Shown here in pieces: positions 1-8,787 of a stretch of DNA of 64,000 nucleotides. The position numbers and the translations under genes are program-made. The DNA is from JAJYUU01 sp963822955 (GTDB lineage: Bacteria > Actinomycetota > Actinomycetes > Streptosporangiales > Streptosporangiaceae), in assembly GCA_963822955.1 (NCBI GenBank), contig CAWGJS010000001.1, positions 372,001-436,000 on the forward strand, written 5' to 3'. The notes under the pieces were generated by a model. It was given only the letters and a program-made list of their open reading frames with translations, was not told the origin of the DNA and ran no database searches. Each line of letters begins with the position of its first letter. Position 1 is the stretch's first letter.

Positions 1-121
1 GGCCGGCCCGCGTGCGGGCCGGAACCTGACGGGGTCACCGTGCCGCTGGCTGCCGTGCCGCTGGCTACCGCGGCCCTGGCTGCCCTGACTTCGCCGGGGC
101 CGGCCAGCTGGCCTGGCCATG
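1..121 (-). CDS. partial N-terminus of the gene after ftsL, probably ftsI (penicillin-binding protein)
   Basis: An open minus-strand frame begins at an ATG at 121-119 and runs off the left edge; an in-frame GTG at 138-136 is an alternative start. The 40 visible residues are rich in Arg, Gly, Ser and Gln and contain a short repeat (GSQ/RHGSQRHG). This fits the basic cytoplasmic tail that precedes the membrane anchor in actinobacterial FtsI. No domain is visible, so the assignment rests on position: ftsI normally follows mraZ-rsmH-ftsL. No strong ribosome binding site decides between the two starts. It could also be another dcw gene. Confidence 0.4.
40..84. repeat. 15-bp tandem repeat, three units
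   Basis: Three consecutive 15-bp units (40-54, 55-69, 70-84). The first two differ at one base and the third is diverged. The period is a multiple of three, and within the probable FtsI tail the array encodes a repeated Gly-Ser-Gln/Arg-His pentapeptide. Confidence 0.7.
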
Positions 122-239
122 TCACCCGGCCGCGCCACGCTACGCGCTGGCCTGGCGGGGCTGCGTGAGCCGCCTGGTACTGGCCTGACCCGGCGGCGGC
201 GCTGGGCGCCGTCCTCGCCGTCGCGCCCCTCCGCACTGG

Positions 240-1109
240 TCACCGGCCCGACCCGGCCTTCGTGGTAGGAGTCCGGTGCCGCCCGGCCCGATTCTTTGGT
301 GCACGGTGCTTGGCGGCACCCTCATCGGCGGCACCGCTATTGGCGGCACCGTTATTGGCAGCGCCGTGCGTGGCCGCGCCGTGCGAGGCCGCCTGGGTCC
401 GGGCGGCCTGAGGTGTGGTGCCGGCTGCTATCAGAGCTGAGCCCTGGTCATGCAGCCGGTACGTACGGCCGGTACGCAGGTCCAGGATGGTGGCGTTCGT
501 CTCGGATCGCATGCCCAGCTGGTAGGCCCGCTGCGCGATCTCGCCCGGCGCCAGCTCGTTCTGGATCTTGCCCTCCAGGGTCTGCTGCTGCAGCGACAGC
601 TTCGCGTTCTCGTGCTGCAGCTGGCTGAGCTGGAAACTCGTCGCGCCGAGGGTCGTGTTCACCACCAGGAGGCAGACCAGCCCACCGCCGAGCAGCCCTA
701 GTACCAGCAGGACGAACGGCATCCGCGGCAGCGCCACGCCGGCCGGCGAGCGCGTCGCGCGCAGGGCACGGCCCGCGTCCCGGACCGCCTTCGCCGGCAC
801 CGACGGCGCCGGACGCCGAGCCGGACCAGCCCGCGTGGCTGCCTGTCCGGCCCTAACTGATGCCGCCGGACGTGGCGCGGTCGCGGTCACGTCCCGATCG
901 ACGGACCGAGCGCTGCGCGGCATGGCCGGCGCGCCCGGCGGGCTCGTGCGCCCGGTGCGAGGCCGCGCAGGCGCGTCGACCGGTCCGGTATGGCGGGTGG
1001 CCGGCCGGCTGCGGCGGGAGTCCGGCTCGGCCAGTCCGGCCCGGTCTGGTGCGGGGCGCAGCCGAGTTCGGGGCTGAGCTGCTGGTGCGATCCGGGTTGT
1101 GGTGTTCAT
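240..1109 (-). CDS. ftsL: FtsL-like septum formation initiator protein
   Basis: A single-pass divisome protein that in known systems pairs with FtsB/DivIC and FtsQ to control septal peptidoglycan synthesis. The 289-residue product has a long Pro/Arg/Ala-rich cytoplasmic tail (1-128), one membrane segment (about 131-150), a short coiled coil (about 155-185) with the leucine-zipper look of FtsL, and a variable extracellular tail. That tail carries pentapeptide repeats of the type HGAAT/NNGAA at about 242-270. It lies between rsmH and a probable ftsI, the standard dcw position. The ATG at 1109 follows a G-rich site (GGGAGGGG). Family membership is inferred from topology and context because FtsL sequences are poorly conserved. 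Confidence 0.75.
   Translation of the reverse strand: MNTTTRIAPAAQPRTRLRPAPDRAGLAEPDSRRSRPATRHTGPVDAPARPRTGRTSPPGAPAMPRSARSVDRDVTATAPRPAASVRAGQAATRAGPARRPAPSVPAKAVRDAGRALRATRSPAGVALPRMPFVLLVLGLLGGGLVCLLVVNTTLGATSFQLSQLQHENAKLSLQQQTLEGKIQNELAPGEIAQRAYQLGMRSETNATILDLRTGRTYRLHDQGSALIAAGTTPQAARTQAASHGAATHGAANNGAANSGAADEGAAKHRAPKNRAGRHRTPTTKAGSGR
312..386. repeat. 15-bp tandem repeat inside ftsL, five units
   Basis: Five 15-bp units (312-326, 327-341, 342-356, 357-371, 372-386). The first three are nearly identical and the last two degenerate. They encode Gly-Ala-Ala-x-x pentapeptides in the extracellular C-terminal tail of the FtsL-like protein. The period preserves the frame, so copy-number change would alter only tail length. 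Confidence 0.75.
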
Positions 1110-1152
1110 CGGGCTAGGTCGCCCCTCCCTGTCTCCTCATGCCGCCGTCTCC

Positions 1153-2112
1153 TCATGCCGCTGCCCTGATCCGCTCGGCCGCCCGGAGCCTCGCCGGTGC
1201 CGCCCGTGAGTTCGCCCCTAGCTCATCCGGGCCTGGCCGCTCTGCGCCTCTGGTGAGGAGGCGGAACTGCGGGCGCGAGGCCTCAAGCGAGACCGGCAGG
1301 CCCTGGGGCGTCGTATCGGCCGACCGCGCAGCCAGTTCCCTCTTCACCGCGCGGTCCTCGAGTGAGTGATACGCAAGCGTGACGATCCGGCCGCCAACCC
1401 CGAGCGCATCAAGCGCGGCGGGCAGCGCCCGGTGCAGCGCCTCCAGCTCCCCGTTCACCTCGATCCGGAGCGCCTGGAACGTGCGCTTGGCCGGATTGCC
1501 GCCAGTCCGCCGCGCCGGTGCCGGGATGGAGTCTCTGACGATGTCAGCGAGCCTGGCTGTGCTGGTCAGTGGCTCGCGCGTTCGCTCCCGGACGACGGCG
1601 GCAGCAATCCGGCGGGCAAAGCGCTCCTCGCCGTAGTCGCGCAGTACCCGCGCGAGGCGGTCAGCCGGATAGGTGTTGAGAACATCTGCGGCCGTCAGCT
1701 GGCTGGCCTGATTCATCCGCATGTCGAGCGGTGCGTCTTGCGCGTAGCTAAAGCCGCGGCTCGGGCTGTCCAGCTGCGGGGAGGAAACCCCGAGGTCGAA
1801 CAAGATGCCCTGAACGGCGCTGAGGCCCGCCTCGGCCAGGATCTGAGGCAGTTGGTCGTAGACCGCCTGGACGAGCGTCACCCGGTGAGCGAAGGCGGCC
1901 AGGATCCGGCGCGATTCCTCGATCGCGGCCGCATCAGTGTCGATGCCGATCAGGCTGAGCAGCGGATGCGCGGTCAGCAGCGCACGAGCATGCCCAGCCC
2001 GGCCTAGTGTCGCGTCCACGAGAATGGCGCCAGGGGAATCAAGGGCGGGCCCTAGCAGCTCGAGAACCCGGTCGCGCATGACCGGCAGGTGTGCGGCTGC
2101 AGCCGTTCCCAT
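1153..2112 (-). CDS. rsmH: 16S rRNA (cytosine(1402)-N(4))-methyltransferase RsmH
   Basis: SAM-dependent methyltransferase that N4-methylates C1402 in the 16S rRNA decoding site. Family hallmarks are visible in order: HLPVMRDRVLELL at the N-terminus, the SAM-binding motif VDATLGRAGHA, the block DLGVSSPQLDSPSRGF followed by APLDMRM, then GNPAKRTFQALRIEVN and HSLEDRAVK. The length of 319 residues is normal. The frame is open to 2196, but the ATG at 2112 is preferred because it has a clear site (GAGGGGG, about 5 nt upstream) and gives the canonical N-terminus. It sits between mraZ and ftsL, presumably in one operon read leftward. Confidence 0.95.
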   Translation of the reverse strand: MGTAAAAHLPVMRDRVLELLGPALDSPGAILVDATLGRAGHARALLTAHPLLSLIGIDTDAAAIEESRRILAAFAHRVTLVQAVYDQLPQILAEAGLSAVQGILFDLGVSSPQLDSPSRGFSYAQDAPLDMRMNQASQLTAADVLNTYPADRLARVLRDYGEERFARRIAAAVVRERTREPLTSTARLADIVRDSIPAPARRTGGNPAKRTFQALRIEVNGELEALHRALPAALDALGVGGRIVTLAYHSLEDRAVKRELAARSADTTPQGLPVSLEASRPQFRLLTRGAERPGPDELGANSRAAPARLRAAERIRAAA

Positions 2113-2310
2113 CGTGCCCCCTCGCTTCTGCCCTGACGCCGCTTGCCGCGGCGATCCCGCTCGCCCTGCTGCCGCGATGCCCGGCCAGGCCCCCATCCGC
2201 GCAATTGCACTGACCAGTCGAGGTGTCCGCCTGGCGCCGGGGAAGTGACGTCAGCCGGGCCTTCGGCCCTCCAGCACGGGTGGAGATCTCGCCGGGCATC
2301 CAGCTCGCCG

Positions 2311-2742
2311 TTACAGAACTCCTGGCAGGACCTCCTCCGACGCGTCAGCGAATGCGTCCTCTTGCTGCTCTAGGTAGCTGATCCAGGCAGCGGCATCCCA
2401 GATCTCCAGCCGGGTATTGGCCCCGATCACGACGCAATCGCGGTCCAGCCCGGCGTACTCGCGCAGGCCCTGGGGAATCGTGATCCGGCCTTGCCGGTCC
2501 AGTTCCTCGTCCGATGCGCTGGCGAAGAACACCCGGCTGTAGTCCCGGACGGCCTTCGCGGTCACTGGCGCAGTTCGCAGCGCGTCGGTAATCCGGCTGA
2601 ACTCCGTTACCGGGAAGACGTAGAGGCACCGTTCCTGGCCCTTGGTCAGTACCAGGCCAGCCGACAGCTCCTCGCGGTACTTGGCAGGCAGGATCAGCCG
2701 GCCCTTCTCGTCGAGGCGAGGCGTGTGGGTGCCAAGGAACAC
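2311..2742 (-). CDS. mraZ: transcriptional regulator MraZ
   Basis: DNA-binding regulator of the division cluster with two SpoVT-AbrB-like halves. Visible motifs are FLGTHTPRLDEKGRLILPAK near the N-terminus and the second-half repeat ELDRQGRITIPQGLREYAGL. The 143-residue length is typical. A GTG also exists at 2751, but the GTG at 2742 is chosen because it gives the canonical start (VFLGTH) and sits 8 nt after GGGGAGG, whereas the 2751 GTG overlaps that site. It is the first gene of the leftward dcw operon. MraZ proteins generally repress their own operon through repeats upstream, and such repeats are visible here at 2797-2830. Confidence 0.95.
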   Translation of the reverse strand: MFLGTHTPRLDEKGRLILPAKYREELSAGLVLTKGQERCLYVFPVTEFSRITDALRTAPVTAKAVRDYSRVFFASASDEELDRQGRITIPQGLREYAGLDRDCVVIGANTRLEIWDAAAWISYLEQQEDAFADASEEVLPGVL

Positions 2743-2796
2743 CCGCCTCACCTCCCCAGGCTCCCCACATCAGGCCCTCAGGACACCATTGTTGCC

Positions 2797-2830
2797 CCAC
2801 GGAGCACCACTGTACTCCACTATCCCCCAC
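2797..2830 (-). promoter_or_regulatory. probable MraZ operator: four GTGG repeats with exact 10-bp phasing
   Basis: On the minus strand the tetramer GTGG occurs four times with starts exactly 10 bp apart (plus-strand CCAC at 2797-2800, 2807-2810, 2817-2820, 2827-2830). A looser ATGG lies 11 bp further on (2786-2789). MraZ boxes in characterised bacteria are TGGG-type direct repeats on a 10-bp helical period upstream of mraZ. The array lies 55-88 bp upstream of the mraZ start, so self-repression at the dcw promoter is the obvious role. Confidence 0.75.
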
Positions 2831-3166
2831 CGTCAATCACGGGAGACCCGTGAACCGCCCAACCGTCGAAGGAGTTACCAGGTCATTGGAGGTGGAGCGA
2901 AGTGGAGTAGAGCGCGCGAACCCGACCCGAAACGATGTTGTGCTGCCCTTACCTGCCGCGTGTTAGGCGACCGGCTAAGTGGAATAAGTCATCACAGCGT
3001 TACGGGCCTGATAATGGGCGTGGGATCGCCCTCGACCCATACAAGGACGTACTGTCTTGATCGCACGACTGATCCCGCCGCTCCAGCGATGATGTGCTGC
3101 ATGGCCGCTGAAGAGGTTGTTGAGCAGTGAGAGCAGCTAATTGGGGAATAGCCGCCAGGAGGGCGC
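2831..3166. other. divergent intergenic region between mraZ and the MoxR operon
   Basis: No convincing gene is seen. It should hold the rightward promoter of the MoxR operon and possibly part of the dcw promoter. A second pair of GTGGAG hexamers, 10 bp apart, occurs on the plus strand at 2892-2897 and 2902-2907, opposite in orientation to the mraZ array. An AGGAGGG site at 3157-3163 belongs to the MoxR gene. The stretch is visibly less GC-rich than its neighbours. Confidence 0.5.
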
Positions 3167-4141
3167 GTGGTCACGGACACCGACCAGCAGGCTGACAGGT
3201 CGCTCGATGAGCTCGTGGACGTGGCCAGGCAGGTCAGCACCGCGATGCAGACCGTCATCTCCGGTAAGCCCCGGGTGATTCGCCTTGCCCTTACGGTGCT
3301 GCTAGCCGAAGGCCATATCCTCATCGAGGACGTGCCTGGCGTTGGCAAAACTCAGCTCGCCAAAGCGCTGGCCAAGTCGATCGACTGCTCGGTGCGGCGG
3401 GTGCAGTTCACTCCGGATCTGCTGCCCAGCGACATTACTGGTGTCAGCGCGTTCAACCAGGAACTCCGTGAGTTCGAGTTCAAGCCCGGACCTATCTTTG
3501 CCAACATCGTGCTCGGCGATGAGATCAACAGGGCGTCACCTAAAACGCAGTCGGCGCTGCTGGAGTCGATGGAGGAATCCCAGGTCACTGTTGACGGCAG
3601 CACGTATCAGCTGGACTCGCCGTTCATGGTGATCGCGACTCAGAATCCCGTCGAGATGGAGGGGACCTACCCGCTGCCGGAAGCACAGCGGGACCGGTTC
3701 ATGACCAGGATCTCGATCGGGTACCCAGACCCCGCGGCTGAGCTCGCGATGCTCGATTCCCATGGCGGCGGGTCCCCGCTGGACCAGCTCAAGCCGGTTG
3801 CCCACGCAAGCGACGTGCGGGCTCTGGTCGCAGCGGTGCGCGAGGTACATGTCTCCCAGCCGATCCGCCGGTACATCATCGACCTGGTTAACGCGACCAG
3901 GAGCTCGCCGGAGCTCCGGCTCGGCGCCTCGCCGCGGGCAGCGCTGCATCTCCTGCGGGCAAGCCGGGCGCAAGCTGCGCTCGACGACCGCGACTTCGTT
4001 ATTCCAGACGACGTGCAGTCACTTGCGGTCCCGGTGCTCGCGCACCGGCTGCTGCCGAGTGCCGACGCCATGATTGGCCGGGAAAGGCCAGACGAGGTCC
4101 TATCCGGAATCGTCCGCCGACTCCCGCTGCCAAGCCATTAA
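3167..4141 (+). CDS. MoxR-family AAA+ ATPase
   Basis: Chaperone-like AAA+ ATPase of the MoxR group, which typically works with a DUF58 protein encoded next door. Of 324 residues, the Walker A motif is EDVPGVGKTQLAKA (about 54-67) and Walker B/sensor is IVLGDEINRASPKTQSALLE (about 114-133). The C-terminal lid follows. The GTG at 3167 is preceded by AGGAGGG, though the spacing is short (3 nt). It is first in a rightward operon with the DUF58 and transglutaminase genes, a conserved actinobacterial trio. The substrate of the system is unknown; a cell-envelope role is commonly suggested. Confidence 0.9.
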   Translation: MVTDTDQQADRSLDELVDVARQVSTAMQTVISGKPRVIRLALTVLLAEGHILIEDVPGVGKTQLAKALAKSIDCSVRRVQFTPDLLPSDITGVSAFNQELREFEFKPGPIFANIVLGDEINRASPKTQSALLESMEESQVTVDGSTYQLDSPFMVIATQNPVEMEGTYPLPEAQRDRFMTRISIGYPDPAAELAMLDSHGGGSPLDQLKPVAHASDVRALVAAVREVHVSQPIRRYIIDLVNATRSSPELRLGASPRAALHLLRASRAQAALDDRDFVIPDDVQSLAVPVLAHRLLPSADAMIGRERPDEVLSGIVRRLPLPSH

Positions 4142-4184
4142 AGCGCGTACACTCGGGCGCAGAGCAGCCGGAAGGACATCGACA

Positions 4185-5597
4185 ATGCGCACGCTGCTCG
4201 CCGGGATGACGACCCGGGGGACTTCGTTCCTGGCCGCGGGTGCCGCATCGGCCGTGGCAGGTTACTTCCTGGGTGAGCGCGGCCTGTTCTGCGTAGGGAT
4301 CGCGCTGCTCGCGTTGCCGCTGCTCGCTGGGGCAGCAATCAAGCGAGCCCAGTACCGGCTGGGCACAAGCCGCACTATCAGCCCGCCGCGCGTCCCGGCA
4401 GGGCAGACAGCCACGGTGACACTGCGGCTGGAAAACGTGTCCAGGGTGCCTACCGGCCTGCTGCTGGCCGAGGACACCGTGCCGTATGCACTCGGTACCC
4501 GGCCACGGTACGTGCTGGACAAGATCGAGCGGAACGGCTCGCGGGAGCTGACCTATTCGCTCCGGTCCGACATGCGGGGCAAGTTCGAGATCGGGCCCTT
4601 GCAGTTGCGCGCCGCCGATTCTTTCGGGCTCGTCGAGCTGGCGCGCTCGCTGTCCGGGCGGACCAGCTTCGTCGTGACACCGCGGGTGGTTCCACTGGCC
4701 AGGACCGTTATCAGCAGGTCGTGGGCCGGAGAGGGAGACGGCCGGGCACGCCTGTCATCGACTGCCGGTGAGGACGATGTCATTCCGCGTGCCTACCGGG
4801 ACGGCGACGAGCTTCGGCGCGTGCACTGGCGGTCAACGGCCAGGTATGGCGAACTGATGGTGCGCAGGGAGGAGCAGCGCTGGCGGAACAAGGCAACGAT
4901 CTTCCTCGATAGCCGTTCGCTCGCACACGTCGGCAGCGGTGCCGCATCCTCCTTCGAGATGGCGGTCAGCGCAGCCGCATCGCTCGGCGTGCATGTGGCC
5001 CAGGAAGGGCTCACCGGTCAGTTCAGCACTGATGGCGAGGTCATCCGCAGTGGCCCGTTCTTCGAGGACAGGCTGCTCGACTCGCTCGCCGTCCTGAGGG
5101 CCTCAAGCAGCCGCAGCCTAGCCCAGGCGTTCTCCGCGCTCAGAGTGCTCGGCGGCGGCGTGATCATCGCCGTGATGGGCCGGCTCTCGGTAGCAGAAGC
5201 TCAGCAGCTAGCGGCCTGCAGGGCCGAAGGCAGCCAGGGCATCGCGCTCCTGCTTGATGTCGGGAGCTGGTCGGACGAGGCGCGCAGGCTCCGCGTCGCG
5301 AACGGGGACACCAGCCACGAGCCGGCGCCCGCCAGCACGCCGCCGGTGGCCGATCTGCCGATGCCCGGCTTGCCGATGCCCGGCGTGCCGATGATTGACC
5401 TCCCCACTGGGGAGCCGACCACGCGGGAAACCGCCGAGACCACAACCGCTGCAGGTGTCTTGCGCAGCGCCGGCTGGCACGTCACGTCGCTCGACGCCGG
5501 GACGCCACTCGCCGTCGCCTGGCAACGGCTGCCGCACACGGTCGGGATGCTCGCCGCTGCAGGTCACGCGGACGCGCGCACCGGGCGGCCGTCATGA
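4185..5597 (+). CDS. DUF58 domain-containing membrane protein
   Basis: Partner of the MoxR ATPase. Two hydrophobic segments near the N-terminus (about residues 12-50) are followed by a beta-rich region and the DUF58 signature (RAYRDGDELRRVHWR, then ARYGELMVR at about residues 200-230), which often leads into a von Willebrand-like fold. The frame is open from 4074 inside moxR, but the ATG at 4185 is chosen because GGAAGGA lies 8 nt upstream and the protein then begins just before its membrane segments. A Pro-Met-rich linker near residue 395 is built from a 15-bp repeat. The last codons overlap the next gene (ATGA), indicating coupling. Confidence 0.88.
   Translation: MRTLLAGMTTRGTSFLAAGAASAVAGYFLGERGLFCVGIALLALPLLAGAAIKRAQYRLGTSRTISPPRVPAGQTATVTLRLENVSRVPTGLLLAEDTVPYALGTRPRYVLDKIERNGSRELTYSLRSDMRGKFEIGPLQLRAADSFGLVELARSLSGRTSFVVTPRVVPLARTVISRSWAGEGDGRARLSSTAGEDDVIPRAYRDGDELRRVHWRSTARYGELMVRREEQRWRNKATIFLDSRSLAHVGSGAASSFEMAVSAAASLGVHVAQEGLTGQFSTDGEVIRSGPFFEDRLLDSLAVLRASSSRSLAQAFSALRVLGGGVIIAVMGRLSVAEAQQLAACRAEGSQGIALLLDVGSWSDEARRLRVANGDTSHEPAPASTPPVADLPMPGLPMPGVPMIDLPTGEPTTRETAETTTAAGVLRSAGWHVTSLDAGTPLAVAWQRLPHTVGMLAAAGHADARTGRPS
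5355..5399. repeat. 15-bp tandem repeat in the DUF58 gene, three units
   Basis: Units at 5355-5369, 5370-5384 and 5385-5399. The first two are nearly identical and the third is half diverged. They encode the linker MPGLPMPGVPM in the C-terminal part of the DUF58 protein. The frame is preserved. Confidence 0.7.
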
Positions 5598-8119
5598 ACC
5601 TGCGCCTCGCGATGACCGCCGCCGTCGCCGTCGTACTGGCATCGCTGTCGCTGAGCTCCGTCATTGCCGGAGCCAACTGGTTCGTGACCGGCATGGGTGC
5701 CGTCGCGGTTGCCACACTCGCCGGGATCCTGAGCCGCCAGTCCAGGCTGGCATCGGCCGTCACGGCCACCGTCGCGGTCCTGATCGCGGTCGTTCCGCTG
5801 CTCAGCACGCCGAGCTGGCCGGAGCGGGTCGCGGGCCTGGCGATTGTCGTCGTCACCGCGCTGAGCGCGACAGGTGCGCGCCCGCTGCGCGCCTTCGCCG
5901 TGCTGGCCTGTTACCTGGCCTTTCTCCTGCTGTACCTGAATCTCGTGTTTACGCACGGTTCGTCATTCGGGCAGATCATCCCGAGTCACAGCTCCCTGTC
6001 AGCGCTTGGCCGGCTATGGCGGGCTTCCTTCGCCGATTTCAGGTTCGCGCCGCCAGTTCCCGACCTTGAGCCGGTGAGCCTGGTGGCGGCGGCTGGCATC
6101 GGAGCCATCGCCATCGCCGTGGACATCCTCGCCGTTCGACTGCGGCGGCCTGCTGTCTCCGGGCTGCCGCTGCTGCTGCTGTTCAGCGTGCCGGTTGCGA
6201 GCAACCTGAAGGTCTTCGGCGTCCAGCAGATCACTGTCTTCGCGCTCAGCCTGACCGGATACCTCGGGCTGCTGGCAGCCGACGGCCGGGACCGGCTCCG
6301 CATGTGGGGCAGGCTGGTCACCTTCCGCCACGTCCAGTCTCCCGATGAGACCGGATCCGGACCCGACACCAGGGAGCTGGCAGCGTCTGGCCGCCGCATC
6401 GGGCTGACCGCAGTGTGCCTGGCGATCGTCATCCCGGTGATCCTCCCGGCGATGCACGCCCACGATCTGTTTGGCACGACCCCGGGTGGCAACGGCGCCA
6501 GCGGGAGCTCCGGGGTTTCGCCGCTGCTCCAGGTAGGACCGCTGCTCGAGGGCAAACCACAGACGGTGCTGACCTATACGACCACGGCATCCGACCCGAG
6601 CCAGCAGTACTTCCAGGTGTATGCCCTGAACTACGACGCGCGGGTCAATGAGTGGCTTCCGCCGCACGCCACTGACCGTGCCCTCGCCGCAGGAAACCTC
6701 CCGTGGAAGCCGCCCGGCGTTGTGACCACCACTCCTGTTGTCGGCATACGGACAGCCGTCCACATCAGCCGGGACTACAGCGGCGCCTCGGTATTGCCCA
6801 TGCCGTATGCCCCGACACAGGTTGACGTCATCGGTGCAACCGGCGGCTGGCTCGAGAGCTCCAGCTCGCAGATGGTCTTCAACAACGGCCTGACCATGGC
6901 GAACCTGTCGTACACGGTGCGGAGCACCGTGCTAAATCTCAGGGCAGCCAACATCCCCAACCAGCCCGTCCCCGCCAGGATCCAGGCTGAGTACGGATCG
7001 TATAACGGACCCGACCGAGCCGAGCTGCGCGCGATCGCCAGGGCTAATACCGCCGGAGCTTTGACTCCGCTGGAGAGCGCCCAAGACCTGGAGAGCTGGT
7101 TCCGCAGCCACTTCAGCTATAGCCTCAAGCCAGATCTTCCCGCCACCAACTGGCTGCCCACGTTCCTGACCACAGACCAGCGCGGCTACTGCAGCCAGTT
7201 CGCCCAGGCATTCGCCGTACTGGCACGGCTCATCGGTATCCCATCCCGGATCGCGGTTGGTTACACCGGCGGTACCCAGGTAGCGGGTCCCGGCGACACC
7301 TGGCAGGTCACCACGCACGATGCGCACGCCTGGCCCGAGCTCTATTTCAGCGGCGAGGGCTGGCTCCGGTTCGAGCCGACGCCGACCGGCGTGGGCGGCC
7401 AGCGTACCGGAACAGTTCCCCCCTACGCTGCCCTGGGCAACACTGGCTCCTCGCAGCACCAGACCAATCACCGCTCCAACTCGACGGGCCCCCAGTCCAC
7501 GACGCACAGCGACAAGCGTCCGGGGAACATCAGCAAATTGGAGCACCTGTCCAGCGCAGAGGTCGCCGCCGCGAAGAAGTCCTCAGGCTCCGATCTCTGG
7601 CTGGCGATCGTGATTCCGGCCGGGGTGTTGCTGCTCCTCTCCTGGCCAGCCCTGATCCGCCTGGCAACGAGCCGCCGACGCTGGCTGACCGCGTCCAGCG
7701 ACGCTGACCTCGCGCACGCAGCCTGGCGCGAACTGACTGATGACCTCGCCGACTACGGGCTCGGGTTCGCGCCGGCCGAGACGCCGCGCGCGGTGGCGAG
7801 ACGGGTGGCCGGGGGTGCAAACCTGGACGAGTCCGGCATCCAGGCCGTGCAGCAGATCAGCGCCGCTGAGGAACGGGCCAGGTACGCGCGGCTGGCGGAC
7901 TCAGGCGCCGGGCTCAAGGCCAGTGTGCGGACCGCGCGCCGGGCGATCTCGGCGTCAGTGCCGCGCCGCCAGCGGCTCCGGGCCAGGCTGCTGCCGGCCT
8001 CTACGCTCCTGGCCGCAGGTCACCTGGCTCAGCGGGCCGGCGAGATGTTCAGCTGGCTGGATTTCTCATGGCCGGCCGTGCGGCGCCAGTTGCGGGCGAT
8101 CGTCCACCGGACAGGCTAG
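5594..8119 (+). CDS. transglutaminase-like membrane protein (TgpA type)
   Basis: An 841-residue membrane protein. A cluster of transmembrane helices spans about residues 5-300. An extracytoplasmic transglutaminase-like domain follows, with the putative nucleophile in GYCSQFAQAFAVLA (Cys near 533) and His in THDAHAWPE (near 578). The third triad position reads FEPTP, with Glu where Asp is common. A Ser/Thr-rich linker, one more membrane helix (about 670-690) and a cytoplasmic DUF4129-like tail complete it. The start ATG overlaps the DUF58 stop by 4 bp. In the conserved MoxR-DUF58-TgpA trio it probably acts on envelope peptides, but no substrate is established. Confidence 0.9.
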   Translation: MNLRLAMTAAVAVVLASLSLSSVIAGANWFVTGMGAVAVATLAGILSRQSRLASAVTATVAVLIAVVPLLSTPSWPERVAGLAIVVVTALSATGARPLRAFAVLACYLAFLLLYLNLVFTHGSSFGQIIPSHSSLSALGRLWRASFADFRFAPPVPDLEPVSLVAAAGIGAIAIAVDILAVRLRRPAVSGLPLLLLFSVPVASNLKVFGVQQITVFALSLTGYLGLLAADGRDRLRMWGRLVTFRHVQSPDETGSGPDTRELAASGRRIGLTAVCLAIVIPVILPAMHAHDLFGTTPGGNGASGSSGVSPLLQVGPLLEGKPQTVLTYTTTASDPSQQYFQVYALNYDARVNEWLPPHATDRALAAGNLPWKPPGVVTTTPVVGIRTAVHISRDYSGASVLPMPYAPTQVDVIGATGGWLESSSSQMVFNNGLTMANLSYTVRSTVLNLRAANIPNQPVPARIQAEYGSYNGPDRAELRAIARANTAGALTPLESAQDLESWFRSHFSYSLKPDLPATNWLPTFLTTDQRGYCSQFAQAFAVLARLIGIPSRIAVGYTGGTQVAGPGDTWQVTTHDAHAWPELYFSGEGWLRFEPTPTGVGGQRTGTVPPYAALGNTGSSQHQTNHRSNSTGPQSTTHSDKRPGNISKLEHLSSAEVAAAKKSSGSDLWLAIVIPAGVLLLLSWPALIRLATSRRRWLTASSDADLAHAAWRELTDDLADYGLGFAPAETPRAVARRVAGGANLDESGIQAVQQISAAEERARYARLADSGAGLKASVRTARRAISASVPRRQRLRARLLPASTLLAAGHLAQRAGEMFSWLDFSWPAVRRQLRAIVHRTG

Positions 8120-8239
8120 AACGGGCCAGCTGAACCTGAGCACCGCCGTATCCAGCCACGGCGCCTCGAACCACGGTGTGGACAACCGGGCAAGCTGGTA
8201 CCCATACCTTGCGCATGGCGATGGCACCTGGTCCCTCGC

Positions 8240-8635
8240 CTAGCGGTTGTTGCCCTCCTGGCGGCGGCGCCAGCGCTCCTCGATGCGCTCCATGAGGCCA
8301 CTGGTGGCGGCGGCCTTCGACGCCGACTTGCGCTCCCGCCGCCGGCTGCGGTCCGTCACCATGCCCGCCATCCGCCGGTAGCTGGCAATTGCCCAGGTGC
8401 TACTGACCAGGAGAACCACGAAGCCAGCGCCCGCGAGCCAGTTGTACTTCAGGACAACGCCGGCTACGACCATGCCCACGCCAAGTACGAAGCCGATCGC
8501 GGCCTCGATGACCCTCCGCCGGTAGTGAACTTTAGGGTCTTTTGCCCGCATTGCCCGAGCAAGTCGCGGATGCTCGGCGTAGAGCGCCTGCTCAATCTGC
8601 TCGAGCTGACGCTGCTCGTGCTCAGAGAGCGGCAC
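8240..8635 (-). CDS. DUF3040 domain-containing membrane protein
   Basis: Small actinobacterial membrane protein of unknown function. The N-terminus VPLSEHEQRQLEQIEQAL is the characteristic DUF3040 opening. Two hydrophobic helices (about 54-95) and a basic Arg-rich tail follow. The frame is open up to 8737, but the GTG at 8635 gives the family N-terminus and has GGGAGG just upstream, so the longer version is rejected. The 131-residue length is typical. It converges on the transglutaminase gene and lies next to dinB, as in many relatives. Confidence 0.88.
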   Translation of the reverse strand: MPLSEHEQRQLEQIEQALYAEHPRLARAMRAKDPKVHYRRRVIEAAIGFVLGVGMVVAGVVLKYNWLAGAGFVVLLVSSTWAIASYRRMAGMVTDRSRRRERKSASKAAATSGLMERIEERWRRRQEGNNR

Positions 8636-8787
8636 TGTGCCTCCCATCAACCAGGCCGATGCTGAAGTTTGCTGCGGCCCCTGCCTTACGCCCAGAATAC
8701 GAGCGCGAAGGCGCCCTGTGGAAGGGTACATGGCCACTGCGGGCGCTCCCGAACGCCGTGACCGGGTGGAGTCGTCACTTTTCCCGC

